A DNA stretch of 18,962 bases from UBA1049 sp964525815 (GCA_964525815.1 CAZGJQ010000032.1:1-18962), one strand, 5' to 3'; shown: positions 8,316 to 16,762, numbered from the stretch's first letter. Numbers and translations are program-made. The notes: a model not told the origin generated them from the letters alone.

Positions 8316-10469
8316 ATGGACATTATCGCAAGAATAGCCGAAGAGCTGAAAATCAGATATATACAGGTCGAGAATGCGGTTAAGCTTATCGACGAGGGTA
8401 ACACCATTCCCTTTATCGCCCGTTACCGAAAGGAAATGACCGGCTCACTGGATGATGAGAAGCTGCGGGAGCTCGGGGAGAAGCTCTCGTCTCTGCGTGC
8501 TCTTGAGGACAGAAGGAGCGAGGTTATACGGCTTATCGAGGAGCAGGGTAAGCTGGACGAGGACATACAAAATGCAATCGAAAAAGCACAGACCCTTGCG
8601 GAGCTTGAGGATATTTACCGCCCATTTCGACCAAAGCGACGCACCCGGGCTTCGATAGCCGCGGATGCGGGGCTTACCCCGCTTGCGGAGCTTATGCTGG
8701 AGCAAAAAAGCGATATTAACATAGAAAAAGAAGCGGAAAAATATATAGACGAAGAGAAAAACATTCGGGAAGCATCGGATGCCTTGGCGGGTGCGATGGA
8801 CATTATTGCCGAGAGGGTGTCGGATAACGCCGAAATTAGAAAGTGGATAAGAGAGTACTCATACAGAAAGGGCGCTCTCGCAACAAAAGCAAAGACAGAG
8901 GAGGACAGCGTTTATCGGCTTTATTACGATTATTCCGAGCCGCTGAGCAAAATACCCTCTCATCGAATGCTTGCCATAAACAGGGGAGAACGGGAGGAGT
9001 TTCTGTCGGTTAAGATTGAGGTGGACAAGCAGGCTGTTATTGAATTCATCGAAGGGAAGGTCTTATTCTATAATAGTTCTCCGTCAGAAAAATATGTAAA
9101 AGCGGCTTGTGAGGATGCCTATGAACGACTTATAGCTCCCTCCATAAAAAACGAAATAAGAGGAATTCTTACAGAAAAAGCGGAGGAGCAGGCTATAAGG
9201 GTATTCGGTGAAAACCTAAAGAATCTGTTGCTCACGCCTCCGGTTCGGGGCAGGGTTGTCATGGGGTTTGACCCCGCTTACAGAACAGGCTGCAAAATCG
9301 CTGTCGTAAACGACGTCGGCGATGTACTGGATACGACGGTGGTTTATCCCACCCCCCCTCAGAACAAAAAGGAACAGGCCGCCGAGACACTGGGGAAGCT
9401 TATTGAAAAGCATAAGGTTGACATAATATCAATCGGTAACGGTACCGCCTCCAAGGAAAGCGAAATATTCGTGTCCGAGCTTATAAAAAATCAGCCAAGA
9501 CAGGTTAGCTATATTATGATAAGTGAGGCGGGAGCGTCGGTTTATTCTGCCTCAAAATTAGCCTCCGAGGAGTTTCCCCAGTTTGATGTATCGCTCAGAA
9601 GTGCGGTTTCCATAGCCCGCCGATTACAGGATCCGCTCGCTGAGCTGGTTAAAATAGACCCAAAGGCAATCGGGGTCGGGCAGTATCAGCACGATATAAA
9701 CGCCAAAGCATTGTCAGCTTCCCTTGACGGCGTAGTGGAGTCCTGCGTGAGCAGTGTGGGTGCCGATATTAACACCGCTTCGGTATCGCTGCTCTCTCGT
9801 ATAGCCGGAATAAACACAAAGACCGCAAAAAGCATATATGAACACCGCACCGAAAAATCCCGATTTAAAAAGCGCTCGGAGCTGCTGAAGGTTATGGGTA
9901 TAGGTCAAAAGGCATATACACAGTGTGCGGGCTTTTTGCGTGTTCCGGACGGTGTTGAGGTGCTCGACAACACCGCAGTGCATCCCGAGAGCTATGAGGT
10001 GGCAAAAAAACTGTTAGCAGAGACCGGTTATACACCGGAGGATGTTAAGGCGCAACAAATCAGTGAGATTTCCGCTCGATTGGAGAAAAAAGGAATAGAA
10101 GCGGTAGCAAAGACTCTCGGTATCGGCGTTCCCACGCTTATGGACATAGTCTCCGAGCTTAAAAAGCCGGGGAGAGACCCTCGAAGCGAGCTGCCTCCGC
10201 AAATTCTGCGTACGGATGCAATGGATATAAACAGCCTCAAGCCGGGAATGGAATTTTTGGGCACTGTAAGGAATGTTGCAGACTTCGGTGCGTTTGTGGA
10301 TATCGGAGTACATCAGGACGGCTTGGTGCATATCTCAAAGCTGGCAAAAGGCTTTGTCAAGCGTGCGATGGATGTAGTCTCGGTTGGTGACATAATAAAG
10401 GTAAGGGTGCTTGAGGTGGAGCCCGAAAAAAAGAGGATTTCGCTGGAAAAAATATTTGACAAAAAATAG
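8316..10469 (+). CDS. tex: Tex family S1 RNA-binding transcription accessory protein
   Basis: 717 residues, the normal length of Tex/YhgF proteins, which bind nucleic acid and affect transcription and expression; the exact cellular task is not settled. The order is: helical N-terminal Tex domain (IDEGNTIPFIARYRKEMTG at 25-43, then DIYRPFRPKRRTRA at 99-112); YqgF/RNase H-like domain (about 311-440, starting RGRVVMGFDPAYRTGCK); helix-hairpin-helix region (about 480-550, SRIAGINTKTAKSIYEHR); C-terminal S1 domain (about 643-713, GTVRNVADFGAFVDIG, DGLVHISKL and VLEVEPEKKRISL). VGQYQHD (454-460) is also typical. GAAAGGA at 8297-8303 is the probable ribosome site, 12 bases upstream. The last codons contain the -35 element of the gdhA promoter. 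A housekeeping gene, not obviously linked to its neighbours. Confidence 0.95.
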   Translation: MDIIARIAEELKIRYIQVENAVKLIDEGNTIPFIARYRKEMTGSLDDEKLRELGEKLSSLRALEDRRSEVIRLIEEQGKLDEDIQNAIEKAQTLAELEDIYRPFRPKRRTRASIAADAGLTPLAELMLEQKSDINIEKEAEKYIDEEKNIREASDALAGAMDIIAERVSDNAEIRKWIREYSYRKGALATKAKTEEDSVYRLYYDYSEPLSKIPSHRMLAINRGEREEFLSVKIEVDKQAVIEFIEGKVLFYNSSPSEKYVKAACEDAYERLIAPSIKNEIRGILTEKAEEQAIRVFGENLKNLLLTPPVRGRVVMGFDPAYRTGCKIAVVNDVGDVLDTTVVYPTPPQNKKEQAAETLGKLIEKHKVDIISIGNGTASKESEIFVSELIKNQPRQVSYIMISEAGASVYSASKLASEEFPQFDVSLRSAVSIARRLQDPLAELVKIDPKAIGVGQYQHDINAKALSASLDGVVESCVSSVGADINTASVSLLSRIAGINTKTAKSIYEHRTEKSRFKKRSELLKVMGIGQKAYTQCAGFLRVPDGVEVLDNTAVHPESYEVAKKLLAETGYTPEDVKAQQISEISARLEKKGIEAVAKTLGIGVPTLMDIVSELKKPGRDPRSELPPQILRTDAMDINSLKPGMEFLGTVRNVADFGAFVDIGVHQDGLVHISKLAKGFVKRAMDVVSVGDIIKVRVLEVEPEKKRISLEKIFDKK

Positions 10470-10484
10470 CATATAGTGTATAAT
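10456..10484 (+). promoter_or_regulatory. Perfect-consensus sigma-A promoter for gdhA
   Basis: TTGACA (10456-10461), exactly 17 bases, then TATAAT (10479-10484). Both hexamers and the spacing match consensus. The -35 lies within the final codons of tex (…Phe-Asp-Lys) and the spacer contains the tex stop at 10467-10469. Transcription should begin near 10491, giving a leader of about 37 bases to the gdhA ATG at 10528. Strong constitutive expression is the inference; no operator-like inverted repeat is seen around it. Confidence 0.88.
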
Positions 10485-10527
10485 AAATGTTTGTCAAGGG
10501 ATGAAAAATTTTATATGGAGGAATAGC

Positions 10528-11871
10528 ATGGAAATTAAAAATCAATATCTGAGCGACTTATACGCAAAGGTAGCGAAAAGAAACGCCGGAGAAAACGAGT
10601 TCTTACAGGCGGTCAGCGAGGTGCTGGAATCATTGGTTCCTGTGGTGGAAAAGCGGCCCGAGCTGATTTCGTCGGGGGTTATTGAGCGGCTTTTGGAGCC
10701 GGAGCGTTTTATTCAATTCAGGGTAGCGTGGACGGACGACAAGAATCAGGTTCAGGTAAACCGCGGATTCAGAGTCCAGTATAACAGCGCGATAGGTCCT
10801 TATAAGGGCGGTCTCAGATTCCATCCTAGCGTTTGCTCTTCCGTTATTAAATTCCTCGGGTTTGAGCAGATATTCAAGAACTCGCTGACCGGTCTTCCAA
10901 TAGGCGGCGGCAAGGGCGGTAGCGATTTTGACCCCAAGGGTAAATCGGATATGGAGGTAATGCGTTTCTGCCAGAGCTTTATGACCGAGCTTAGCAAGCA
11001 TATCGGAGCGGACACGGATGTTCCCGCAGGAGATATTGGTGTGGGCGGTCGTGAAATCGGATTTATGTACGGGCAATATAAAAGGCTAAGAAACGAGTTT
11101 ACAGGGGTTCTTACAGGCAAAGGACTTTTATACGGCGGTTCCTTAATAAGAACACAGGCAACAGGCTACGGTCTTTGCTATTTTGTGGATAACATGCTTA
11201 AGGCAAAAAAGGACAGCTTCAAGGGCAAAACCGTTGTTATAAGCGGCTCGGGTAATGTCGCAATATATGGTACAGAAAAGGCAACCCAGCTTGGAGCTAC
11301 CGTTGTCGCACTCAGCGATTCCTCCGGTTATATTTATGATAAGAACGGTATAAATCTTGATGTTGTAAAGCAGATAAAGGAAGTAGAGAGAGGCAGAATC
11401 AAGGAGTATGCAGAGCGTGTACCCGGCTCTGTTTACAAAGAGGGTACAGGAATCTGGTCAATACCCTGTGATATTGCGCTTCCCTGTGCAACCCAGAACG
11501 AGCTTAACGGCGAGGATGCCGACATTCTTATTAAAAACGGCGTGAAGTATGTTGCCGAGGGAGCAAATATGCCCTCCACTCCCGAAGCGGTTGAGAAGTT
11601 CCTTGCAAACAAGGTCTTCTTCGGACCCGCAAAGGCGGCAAATGCGGGCGGTGTCGCAACCAGTGCTCTTGAAATGAGCCAGAACAGCCAGCGTCTTTCC
11701 TGGACAGCAGAAGAGGTTGACACAAGGCTTGAGGGTATTATGAAGGGTATCTTCGACAATGCAAGGAAAGCGGCGGAAGAATACAGCGACGAGGACAATT
11801 TGGTTGCCGGAGCAAACATTGCGGGCTTCCTTAAGGTAGCGGAAGCCATGATAGCACAGGGTGTGCTTTAA
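10528..11871 (+). CDS. gdhA: Glutamate dehydrogenase (hexameric small class, probably NADP-specific)
   Basis: Reductively aminates 2-oxoglutarate with ammonia to glutamate (or the reverse). At 447 residues it fits the small hexameric class (about 445-450). Seen: YKGGLRFHP (92-100, substrate-binding lysine region), LPIGGGKGGSDFDP with Lys129, PAGDIGVGGREIG with catalytic Asp169, TGYGLCYF, the Rossmann dinucleotide loop GSGNVA (240-245), and AEGANMPST. NADP preference is inferred from class similarity only. An ATG at 10501 is in frame, but GGAGG (10517-10521) six bases before ATG 10528 and the family length favour 10528. Transcribed alone: its own consensus promoter before and a strong terminator after. 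Glutamate is the amino donor for ArgD and a precursor of the glutamine used by CarA. Confidence 0.96.
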   Translation: MEIKNQYLSDLYAKVAKRNAGENEFLQAVSEVLESLVPVVEKRPELISSGVIERLLEPERFIQFRVAWTDDKNQVQVNRGFRVQYNSAIGPYKGGLRFHPSVCSSVIKFLGFEQIFKNSLTGLPIGGGKGGSDFDPKGKSDMEVMRFCQSFMTELSKHIGADTDVPAGDIGVGGREIGFMYGQYKRLRNEFTGVLTGKGLLYGGSLIRTQATGYGLCYFVDNMLKAKKDSFKGKTVVISGSGNVAIYGTEKATQLGATVVALSDSSGYIYDKNGINLDVVKQIKEVERGRIKEYAERVPGSVYKEGTGIWSIPCDIALPCATQNELNGEDADILIKNGVKYVAEGANMPSTPEAVEKFLANKVFFGPAKAANAGGVATSALEMSQNSQRLSWTAEEVDTRLEGIMKGIFDNARKAAEEYSDEDNLVAGANIAGFLKVAEAMIAQGVL

Positions 11872-11892
11872 AGCATATTTTTGTATAAAAAT

Positions 11893-11930
11893 AGAAGCAG
11901 GGAGATGATTTCCCTGCTTCTTCGTTTTTT
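11893..11930 (+). terminator. Strong factor-independent terminator after gdhA, possibly bidirectional
   Basis: AGAAGCAGGGA (11893-11903) and TCCCTGCTTCT (11911-11921) form a perfect 11-bp stem with a 7-base loop, followed by TCGTTTTTT (11922-11930). It begins 21 bases after the gdhA stop. Read from the other strand, the same stem is followed by TATTTTTATAC, so it can also stop transcripts of the convergent SLH-protein gene, whose stop codon lies 10 bases beyond the T-tract. Confidence 0.93.
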
Positions 11931-11939
11931 GTATAAGGG

Positions 11940-14468
11940 TTAATCCAGTAAATTATTGCAAAAGTTCCTAAAAATCGTCGCTATTTCCGCTCTGCTCGCG
12001 TTATCCTTAGGTCTGAGCATATTGCTGCTGCCTCCTATAACTCCTTTATCTACAGCCCAGGTCATTGCGGTCAGAGCATAGCTCGCTATGTCTCCGTAAT
12101 CATCGAAGCTTGTTAGATCAAACCCCGGAGTTATGGTCATATCGCAACCAATCATATCCGCATATCGATAAATAAACACCACTGCCTGTTCACGAAGAAC
12201 ATTGTTGTCCGGCGAAAAGGTGGTTGAGGTGGTACCTGAGGCTATATTGTTTTGGTATGCCCAAAGAACAGGGTCATAATAATATGCTCCGACTGGTACA
12301 TCGGTAAAGGGCATCGTGCCTGATACCGTAGGCTCCCCTTCAAGTCTGTACAGAACGGTAACCATCATGCCTCTTGTCATATTCATAGAGGGGCTGAAGG
12401 TAGTGCTTGATGTTCCGCTGAACAATCCGTTAAAATACACAAACTTGACCGGATCATAGAACCATGCCGTGGTCGGAACATCGGTGAAAGGCAGCTCTGA
12501 GCCGGTAATATATTTAATCGCCCAGGTGGATGAGGCAGGGTAGTGAACCGCCACCGCCACCTTGATATATTTACCGTCCGTCATGCTTTGGGCGGGTATG
12601 GTTACGCTTGTATCACGGGTGTTTTCCACAAAGGCAAGCACGGTTGCGTTTTGGGACTCGTTCGGGTTTCCGGGATCCGGTTCACCCTCCAGCTCTATGA
12701 CCTTATAGGTGTATCCGGCAGCGCCGGGAAGAGGATCCCATGATACGGTGAGCGGAGAACCCGCAGTCCTTTCGTCAACGCTGTCGATGATTGCTCCGGC
12801 GGTTGAAAGAGTGTCAAGCCATGAGGCATTGTTTATTCGTACCCATCCCGTATAGGTCAAATACTTTGTATATCCGAAGTCTCCGGAAACACTGGTTACC
12901 GAGAAGCTTGTTCCCGACGGAACTGTGGTAACCTGACTTGCTCCGTCCGAGGCTGATGTGCGCATAACCAATGCTGTGGAGCTCTCGTAAATACCGGTAC
13001 CGTATCCGAGTACCACAGCATTGTCGAGTGCTTCCTGTATTCTCATAATAGCCTTTGTATAATCGCCCGGCATTGAGGTTGAGGTGCTGTAAACATGGTC
13101 GCCGTAGTCATACGCCGCCTGCAGGGCTGCGCTCGTTCCCGACGAGAGCTGATAAGCGTTCAGATAGAAATACGCATCGGATATCAAAGAGGAAAGCGTA
13201 TTCCTTGTTGCGGTGGAAACGGTAGGTCTTTGTACGATTAAAAGGCTGTTGGCAACTCTGCGTGTGCTTGAGAATGCGGCGGTAAGAGTTCCCGAGGTGT
13301 TCTCCACGGTCATCTGAGAAGAGCCGCCGCCGTCAAGGTTTACACCGGTTACACATCCGAGCTCAATAAGCATATCAGCAAGCTCGTATACATTGAGACC
13401 GGGATATGTAGTGGTTCTTCCGTTGGAAACCACCATTATGACAGTACCGTCCGCTTTGACTCCTACGGCGGTTCTCTGTGCTCTCGCATAGTTAAAGGAA
13501 TCGCCAAGACCGTTAGAGGAGGTTACATTGTTTCCGTTTGATACTATATGATAGCCGTATGTAACCAATGCGCTCGAGGCGTTCTCCATTTTTTCCCTGG
13601 CGGCGGTGATGGTTTCTGTAACCGTGATTTCGGCGGTGTCACCGATTGATAACGCACGGAGTCCGGATGCCCAGCTGCTTGCGTTGCTTGCATAAAGAAC
13701 AAACTGGTTGAAGCCGACAGAACCGCCGCTGCTGACATTGCTTCTGATAGCCGCAACGGTTCCCTTAAGCGTTCCACCCACGGTAAGCTCTGTGTTTGTT
13801 ACCTTGTTGAAAACGATTTCGACACCGGGTGAATTCGTATCCGTGTTATTTCCGCAGCTTGTGTCGTAATAATAAATACCCGTTCCTGTGGTGTAGGGAT
13901 ACATGTTGATGTATTCCAGTGCATTTGTCCATGCCGAGCCGTTTACCTTCAGCGCATATGCAACCTTGGAATAAACCAGATCCGCTGTGCCGGCGCTGTC
14001 AAAGGTCAGCATGTAGGTAGCGCCGTGGGTGTTGCGACCTTGGATTATTTTTCCGTCCGAGATATTAACTCCGCCGTATGTGTTACAGCAGGTTCCGGTA
14101 AACGAGAAGAAGGATGCGTTTACGCCGCCCACGACATCAAGCCCGTACTTTGATTCGGCATTTATAGCGGTGTTGAGCGTGGTGGCTCCGTATCCCGAAT
14201 ACTGCGAATAAACATACGGCATATAATCGCCGGATTGGGGATTAAAGGCAAGTGCATGCACCTGCTGCTGATTGCCGCTTGTCGAGAAAACGGCGTTTGA
14301 ATAGGTTACCCCCGCAGCAACCGTTCTGTTATAGGCGGAGGTTATGGTACCGCCTAAGAGCGTGCCTCCGACCTGGAAGGTCAGAGCGGATACGCTCGCC
14401 GCACAAACCGACACCATTATACACAGTATCAGTAAAATCGCAGAGAGCTTTTTTAACGACTTTTTCAT
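11940..14468 (-). CDS. Secreted phosphodiester glycosidase-domain protein with SH3-like, Fn3-like and three SLH repeats
   Basis: 842 residues, exported and probably held at the cell wall. The order is: Sec signal peptide (1-28: KK-rich start, ILLILCIMVSV core, cleavage after SVSA); phosphodiester glycosidase (NAGPA/DUF2233) domain about 108-412 with GGVNASFFSF, GGVNISDGK, RTAVGVKADG and the hallmark NLDGGGSSQM (377-386); a helical spacer about 415-485; bacterial SH3-like domain about 492-550 (ALVMRTSAS… GWVRINN); fibronectin III-like domain about 560-645 (PLTVSWDPLPGAAGYTYKV); three SLH repeats about 659-705, 718-765 and 780-830 (FTDVP…, FSPSMNMTRG, FSPDNNVLRE, KDNASRAE). Family members cleave sugar-phosphodiester links; the substrate here is unknown, possibly wall or teichoic-acid-type polymer. 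AAAGGAG (complement of 14475-14481) is 6 bases before the ATG. It has its own strong promoter and no cotranscribed partner downstream. Confidence 0.88.
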   Translation of the reverse strand: MKKSLKKLSAILLILCIMVSVCAASVSALTFQVGGTLLGGTITSAYNRTVAAGVTYSNAVFSTSGNQQQVHALAFNPQSGDYMPYVYSQYSGYGATTLNTAINAESKYGLDVVGGVNASFFSFTGTCCNTYGGVNISDGKIIQGRNTHGATYMLTFDSAGTADLVYSKVAYALKVNGSAWTNALEYINMYPYTTGTGIYYYDTSCGNNTDTNSPGVEIVFNKVTNTELTVGGTLKGTVAAIRSNVSSGGSVGFNQFVLYASNASSWASGLRALSIGDTAEITVTETITAAREKMENASSALVTYGYHIVSNGNNVTSSNGLGDSFNYARAQRTAVGVKADGTVIMVVSNGRTTTYPGLNVYELADMLIELGCVTGVNLDGGGSSQMTVENTSGTLTAAFSSTRRVANSLLIVQRPTVSTATRNTLSSLISDAYFYLNAYQLSSGTSAALQAAYDYGDHVYSTSTSMPGDYTKAIMRIQEALDNAVVLGYGTGIYESSTALVMRTSASDGASQVTTVPSGTSFSVTSVSGDFGYTKYLTYTGWVRINNASWLDTLSTAGAIIDSVDERTAGSPLTVSWDPLPGAAGYTYKVIELEGEPDPGNPNESQNATVLAFVENTRDTSVTIPAQSMTDGKYIKVAVAVHYPASSTWAIKYITGSELPFTDVPTTAWFYDPVKFVYFNGLFSGTSSTTFSPSMNMTRGMMVTVLYRLEGEPTVSGTMPFTDVPVGAYYYDPVLWAYQNNIASGTTSTTFSPDNNVLREQAVVFIYRYADMIGCDMTITPGFDLTSFDDYGDIASYALTAMTWAVDKGVIGGSSNMLRPKDNASRAEIATIFRNFCNNLLD

Positions 14469-14504
14469 GATAGACTCCTTTCATAATGCATCATAAATAC
14501 CAAC

Positions 14505-14520
14505 AACCTTTAAAAAGGTT
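14505..14520 (-). repeat. Inverted repeat in the leader of the SLH-protein mRNA
   Basis: AACCTT (14505-14510) and AAGGTT (14515-14520) form a perfect 6-bp inverted repeat with a 4-base loop. It lies about 12-27 bases after the predicted start of the transcript and about 25 bases before the ribosome binding site. It may be a 5' mRNA-stabilising hairpin or an operator; it has no T-tract suited to termination. Confidence 0.4.
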
Positions 14521-14538
14521 CATTTATAGTACAAGCAC

Positions 14539-14567
14539 ATTATAACAAAATCGGCTAATATTGTCAA
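14539..14567 (-). promoter_or_regulatory. Perfect-consensus extended -10 promoter for the SLH-protein gene
   Basis: Read on the minus strand: TTGACA (complement of 14562-14567), a 17-base spacer, TATAAT (complement of 14539-14544), with TG one base upstream of the -10. Every element is consensus. The transcript should start near 14532, giving a leader of about 64 bases to the ATG at 14468. High expression, common for surface-layer-type proteins, is the inference. Confidence 0.88.
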
Positions 14568-14711
14568 TAATTAGTTTTTAAATAAACGGAATTTGTCTTT
14601 TTTGCACAAAAAACACCGCATCATTTTGTTTCCATAGACAAAAAACAAGCCTTGATACAGTGTTATATTTTAAATTAACGCCAATAAAAATAATATGTTA
14701 AAAATAATCCT
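14568..14711. other. AT-rich spacer between the ATPase operon and the SLH-protein promoter
   Basis: This stretch has no coding sequence I can support. It holds a 10-base direct repeat TAAAAATAAT (14685-14694 and 14699-14708) and poly-T/poly-A runs facing each other (TTTTTTGCACAAAAAA, within about 14597-14613). Neither gives a GC-bearing stem typical of a strong terminator, so how transcription ends after the ATPase subunit D gene on the same strand is not evident. Confidence 0.5.
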
Positions 14712-15332
14712 TCAATTATCGTTGTTTGTGGTTCTGTTTTTTATAACCTTGAGTCTTGAGAAGTCCTCTCTGTCCTTTTCCTCAAGCACCTCGGAAATAT
14801 ATTTTATGTCCTCGTTAAGCCTCGGAATTATAATATTGTGCAACGCATTTGTGCGCATTTTCGCTTTTTTTATTTCCTCTGCAAGCATAAAAACATTGTT
14901 TTCAATCTCAGCAAGCCTTACGGTTAATCGTTTTACCTCCTGAAACTTTATATACGCCTCGTCCAGCTTGGAGTTTGTGGACTCAAGTCCGTAATAAACC
15001 GCAGGAGGCTGCTCTGCTAGCTCTATTGCGGGGAGCTCAACCCCCATTACACTCCTTGTTTCCATACTGATGCCGTTGTCAATGGGTACTGCTTGTGAAG
15101 CCTCGTTGACAATACCGAGTGTAATATTGGCTCTTTGAAGAGCAAGATAAGCCTCGGCGTATGTTTTATCTATCCTTGTTTGTATCTCCTTTGCGGATTC
15201 AATCATGGTCATAATTTCCCGCACAAGGATGTTGCTCTTTCTGTCCATAAGGTCAAAGCCCATAGATGCAAGAGATTGCGTCTTTTTTTTGCTTTGAAGA
15301 TTACTTTTTGTAGGAAAAACCTTTGACGGCAC
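14712..15332 (-). CDS. ntpD: V-type ATP synthase subunit D (central stalk)
   Basis: 206 residues, normal for V/A-ATPase subunit D, the long antiparallel coiled-coil rotor shaft inside the A3B3 head. Seen: the N-terminal PTKSNLQSKKK, corresponding to the usual PT(R/K)…L…LK…L start; long charged helices; ALQRANITLGIVNEAS; C-terminal helix with EEIKKAKMRTNALHNIIIPRL, the typical RRVNALE-type region, and a polar TTNNDN tail. Start is GTG (complement of 15330-15332). AAGGTGA, which overlaps the end and stop of the B gene, is its ribosome site, so translation is probably coupled to B. It is the last gene of this ATPase cluster. Confidence 0.93.
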   Translation of the reverse strand: MPSKVFPTKSNLQSKKKTQSLASMGFDLMDRKSNILVREIMTMIESAKEIQTRIDKTYAEAYLALQRANITLGIVNEASQAVPIDNGISMETRSVMGVELPAIELAEQPPAVYYGLESTNSKLDEAYIKFQEVKRLTVRLAEIENNVFMLAEEIKKAKMRTNALHNIIIPRLNEDIKYISEVLEEKDREDFSRLKVIKNRTTNNDN

Positions 15333-15338
15333 TTAATT

Positions 15339-16745
15339 TCACCTTGCTTCATTGATTTTTTGCGGAGTACGAGAGCGTTTCTTTCTGTAATAAGCGGTTA
15401 TTAAATCGTCGCTGATTCTATCCAGCGATTCGTACGGTAGGGTGGACAGCAGCTCCCAGCCGAGGTCAAGAGTTTCCTCGATGCTGCGGTTCTCGTTTTC
15501 TCCCTGATTTATGAAGCGGTGCTCAAACTGCCGCCCAAATTCAACCAGCAGCTTATCGGTTTCGCTGAGCTCATCCTCGCCGATAACCGAGGCAAGCGCC
15601 TTTGCCTCCTGTACCTTTGCATAGGTGGAGAAAAGCTGGTTGGAGAGCGGTGCATGGTCGTTGCGGGTATTACCCTCTCCGATTCCGTCCTTCATAAGTC
15701 TCGAAAGAGATGGCAGTACAGAGACCGGCGGATATATACCCACCGAATCAAGCTCCCGTCCCAGAACTATCTGTCCCTCCGTAATAAATCCCGTTAGGTC
15801 GGGAACCGGATGAGTAATATCGTCGTTCGGCATGGTAAGAATCGGAATCTGTGTTACCGAGCCCTTGCTGCCCTTTATAATACCCGCTCTCTCATAAATG
15901 GATGCCAAATCCGAATAAAGATAGCCGGGATACCCTTTTTTCCCGGGGATTTCTCCTCTTGACGAGCTGAATTCACGCAGAGCCTCGGCATAGGAGGTCA
16001 TATCCGTCATAATGACCAGAATGTTCATGTTCAGGTCATAGGCTAAGTATTCGGCGGCGGTAAGAGCGCAGCGGGGGGTAATTATACGCTCTATAATAGG
16101 GTCGTTTGACAAATTAAGGAACATAACCACTCGGCTCAGAACATTGGAATCCTCAAAGGTGCGTCTGAAGAATTCCGCTACGTCGTTCTTTACTCCCATA
16201 GCGGCAAATACCACCGCAAAGGAAGAATTGTCGCTGACGGAAGCCTGCTTTACAATCTGTGCGGCAAGCTCGTTATGCTTCATACCCGAGCCAGAAAAAA
16301 TGGGTAGCTTTTGTCCTCTGATAAGGGTGGTTAAAGCGTCGATGGAGGAAATACCCGTTCTGATGTAGTTTCTGGGATAAACACGGGAAACGGGATTAAT
16401 GGGAGAGCCGTTTACATTGCGCTTTACAGTCGGGTAAATATCGCCGAGATCATCTGCGGGCCTTCCCAGTCCGTCAAAAATCCTGCCTACCATCTCGGGG
16501 GAAAGCGCCATCTCCATGGGTCTTCCGGTAAGTCGTGTACGGGTATTCACCATGGAGATACCCCGGGTACCTTCAAAAACCTGCATCACAACCCGTTTTC
16601 CTTCTATTTTTACAATTCTGCCGGTTCGTGCGGTTCCGTCCTCAAGGTGTATGGAAACCATTTCCTCAAACCCTGCGTTTTCCACATTATCAAGAACAAT
16701 AAGAGGCCCGTTTATTTCATTTAATCCCTTGTAATTTATTACCAT
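15339..16745 (-). CDS. ntpB: V-type ATP synthase subunit B (non-catalytic/regulatory)
   Basis: 468 residues, normal length. Forms the A3B3 hexamer with subunit A and contributes residues to the catalytic interface. Order: N-terminal beta-barrel (about 1-75), nucleotide-binding-like domain, C-terminal helical bundle. In place of a P-loop it has GSGMKHNE (152-159), the regular B-subunit form, so the missing Walker A lysine is normal and not damage. TDMTSYAEALRE (247-258), GRELDSVGIYPPVSVLPSLSRLMKDG region with Arg349 as the likely arginine finger. GGGAG (complement of 16755-16759) is 9 bases before the ATG. It follows the A gene after 17 bp and is 6 bp ahead of D. Confidence 0.97.
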   Translation of the reverse strand: MVINYKGLNEINGPLIVLDNVENAGFEEMVSIHLEDGTARTGRIVKIEGKRVVMQVFEGTRGISMVNTRTRLTGRPMEMALSPEMVGRIFDGLGRPADDLGDIYPTVKRNVNGSPINPVSRVYPRNYIRTGISSIDALTTLIRGQKLPIFSGSGMKHNELAAQIVKQASVSDNSSFAVVFAAMGVKNDVAEFFRRTFEDSNVLSRVVMFLNLSNDPIIERIITPRCALTAAEYLAYDLNMNILVIMTDMTSYAEALREFSSSRGEIPGKKGYPGYLYSDLASIYERAGIIKGSKGSVTQIPILTMPNDDITHPVPDLTGFITEGQIVLGRELDSVGIYPPVSVLPSLSRLMKDGIGEGNTRNDHAPLSNQLFSTYAKVQEAKALASVIGEDELSETDKLLVEFGRQFEHRFINQGENENRSIEETLDLGWELLSTLPYESLDRISDDLITAYYRKKRSRTPQKINEAR

Positions 16746-16762
16746 TGTAAAAAACTCCCGTT

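Noticed and set aside
8129..8383. 84-codon frame across the gap between carB-dapF and tex
   Set aside because: It overlaps the terminator hairpin, the tex promoter and the tex start, and its sequence looks like translated non-coding DNA.
10501..10527. ATG 10501 as the gdhA start
   Set aside because: It lies only about 10 bases after the predicted transcript start and has no ribosome site, while GGAGG sits 6 bases before ATG 10528.
16271..16294. Missing Walker A lysine in subunit B read as a broken ATPase
   Set aside because: GSGMKHNE is the normal form in non-catalytic B subunits.
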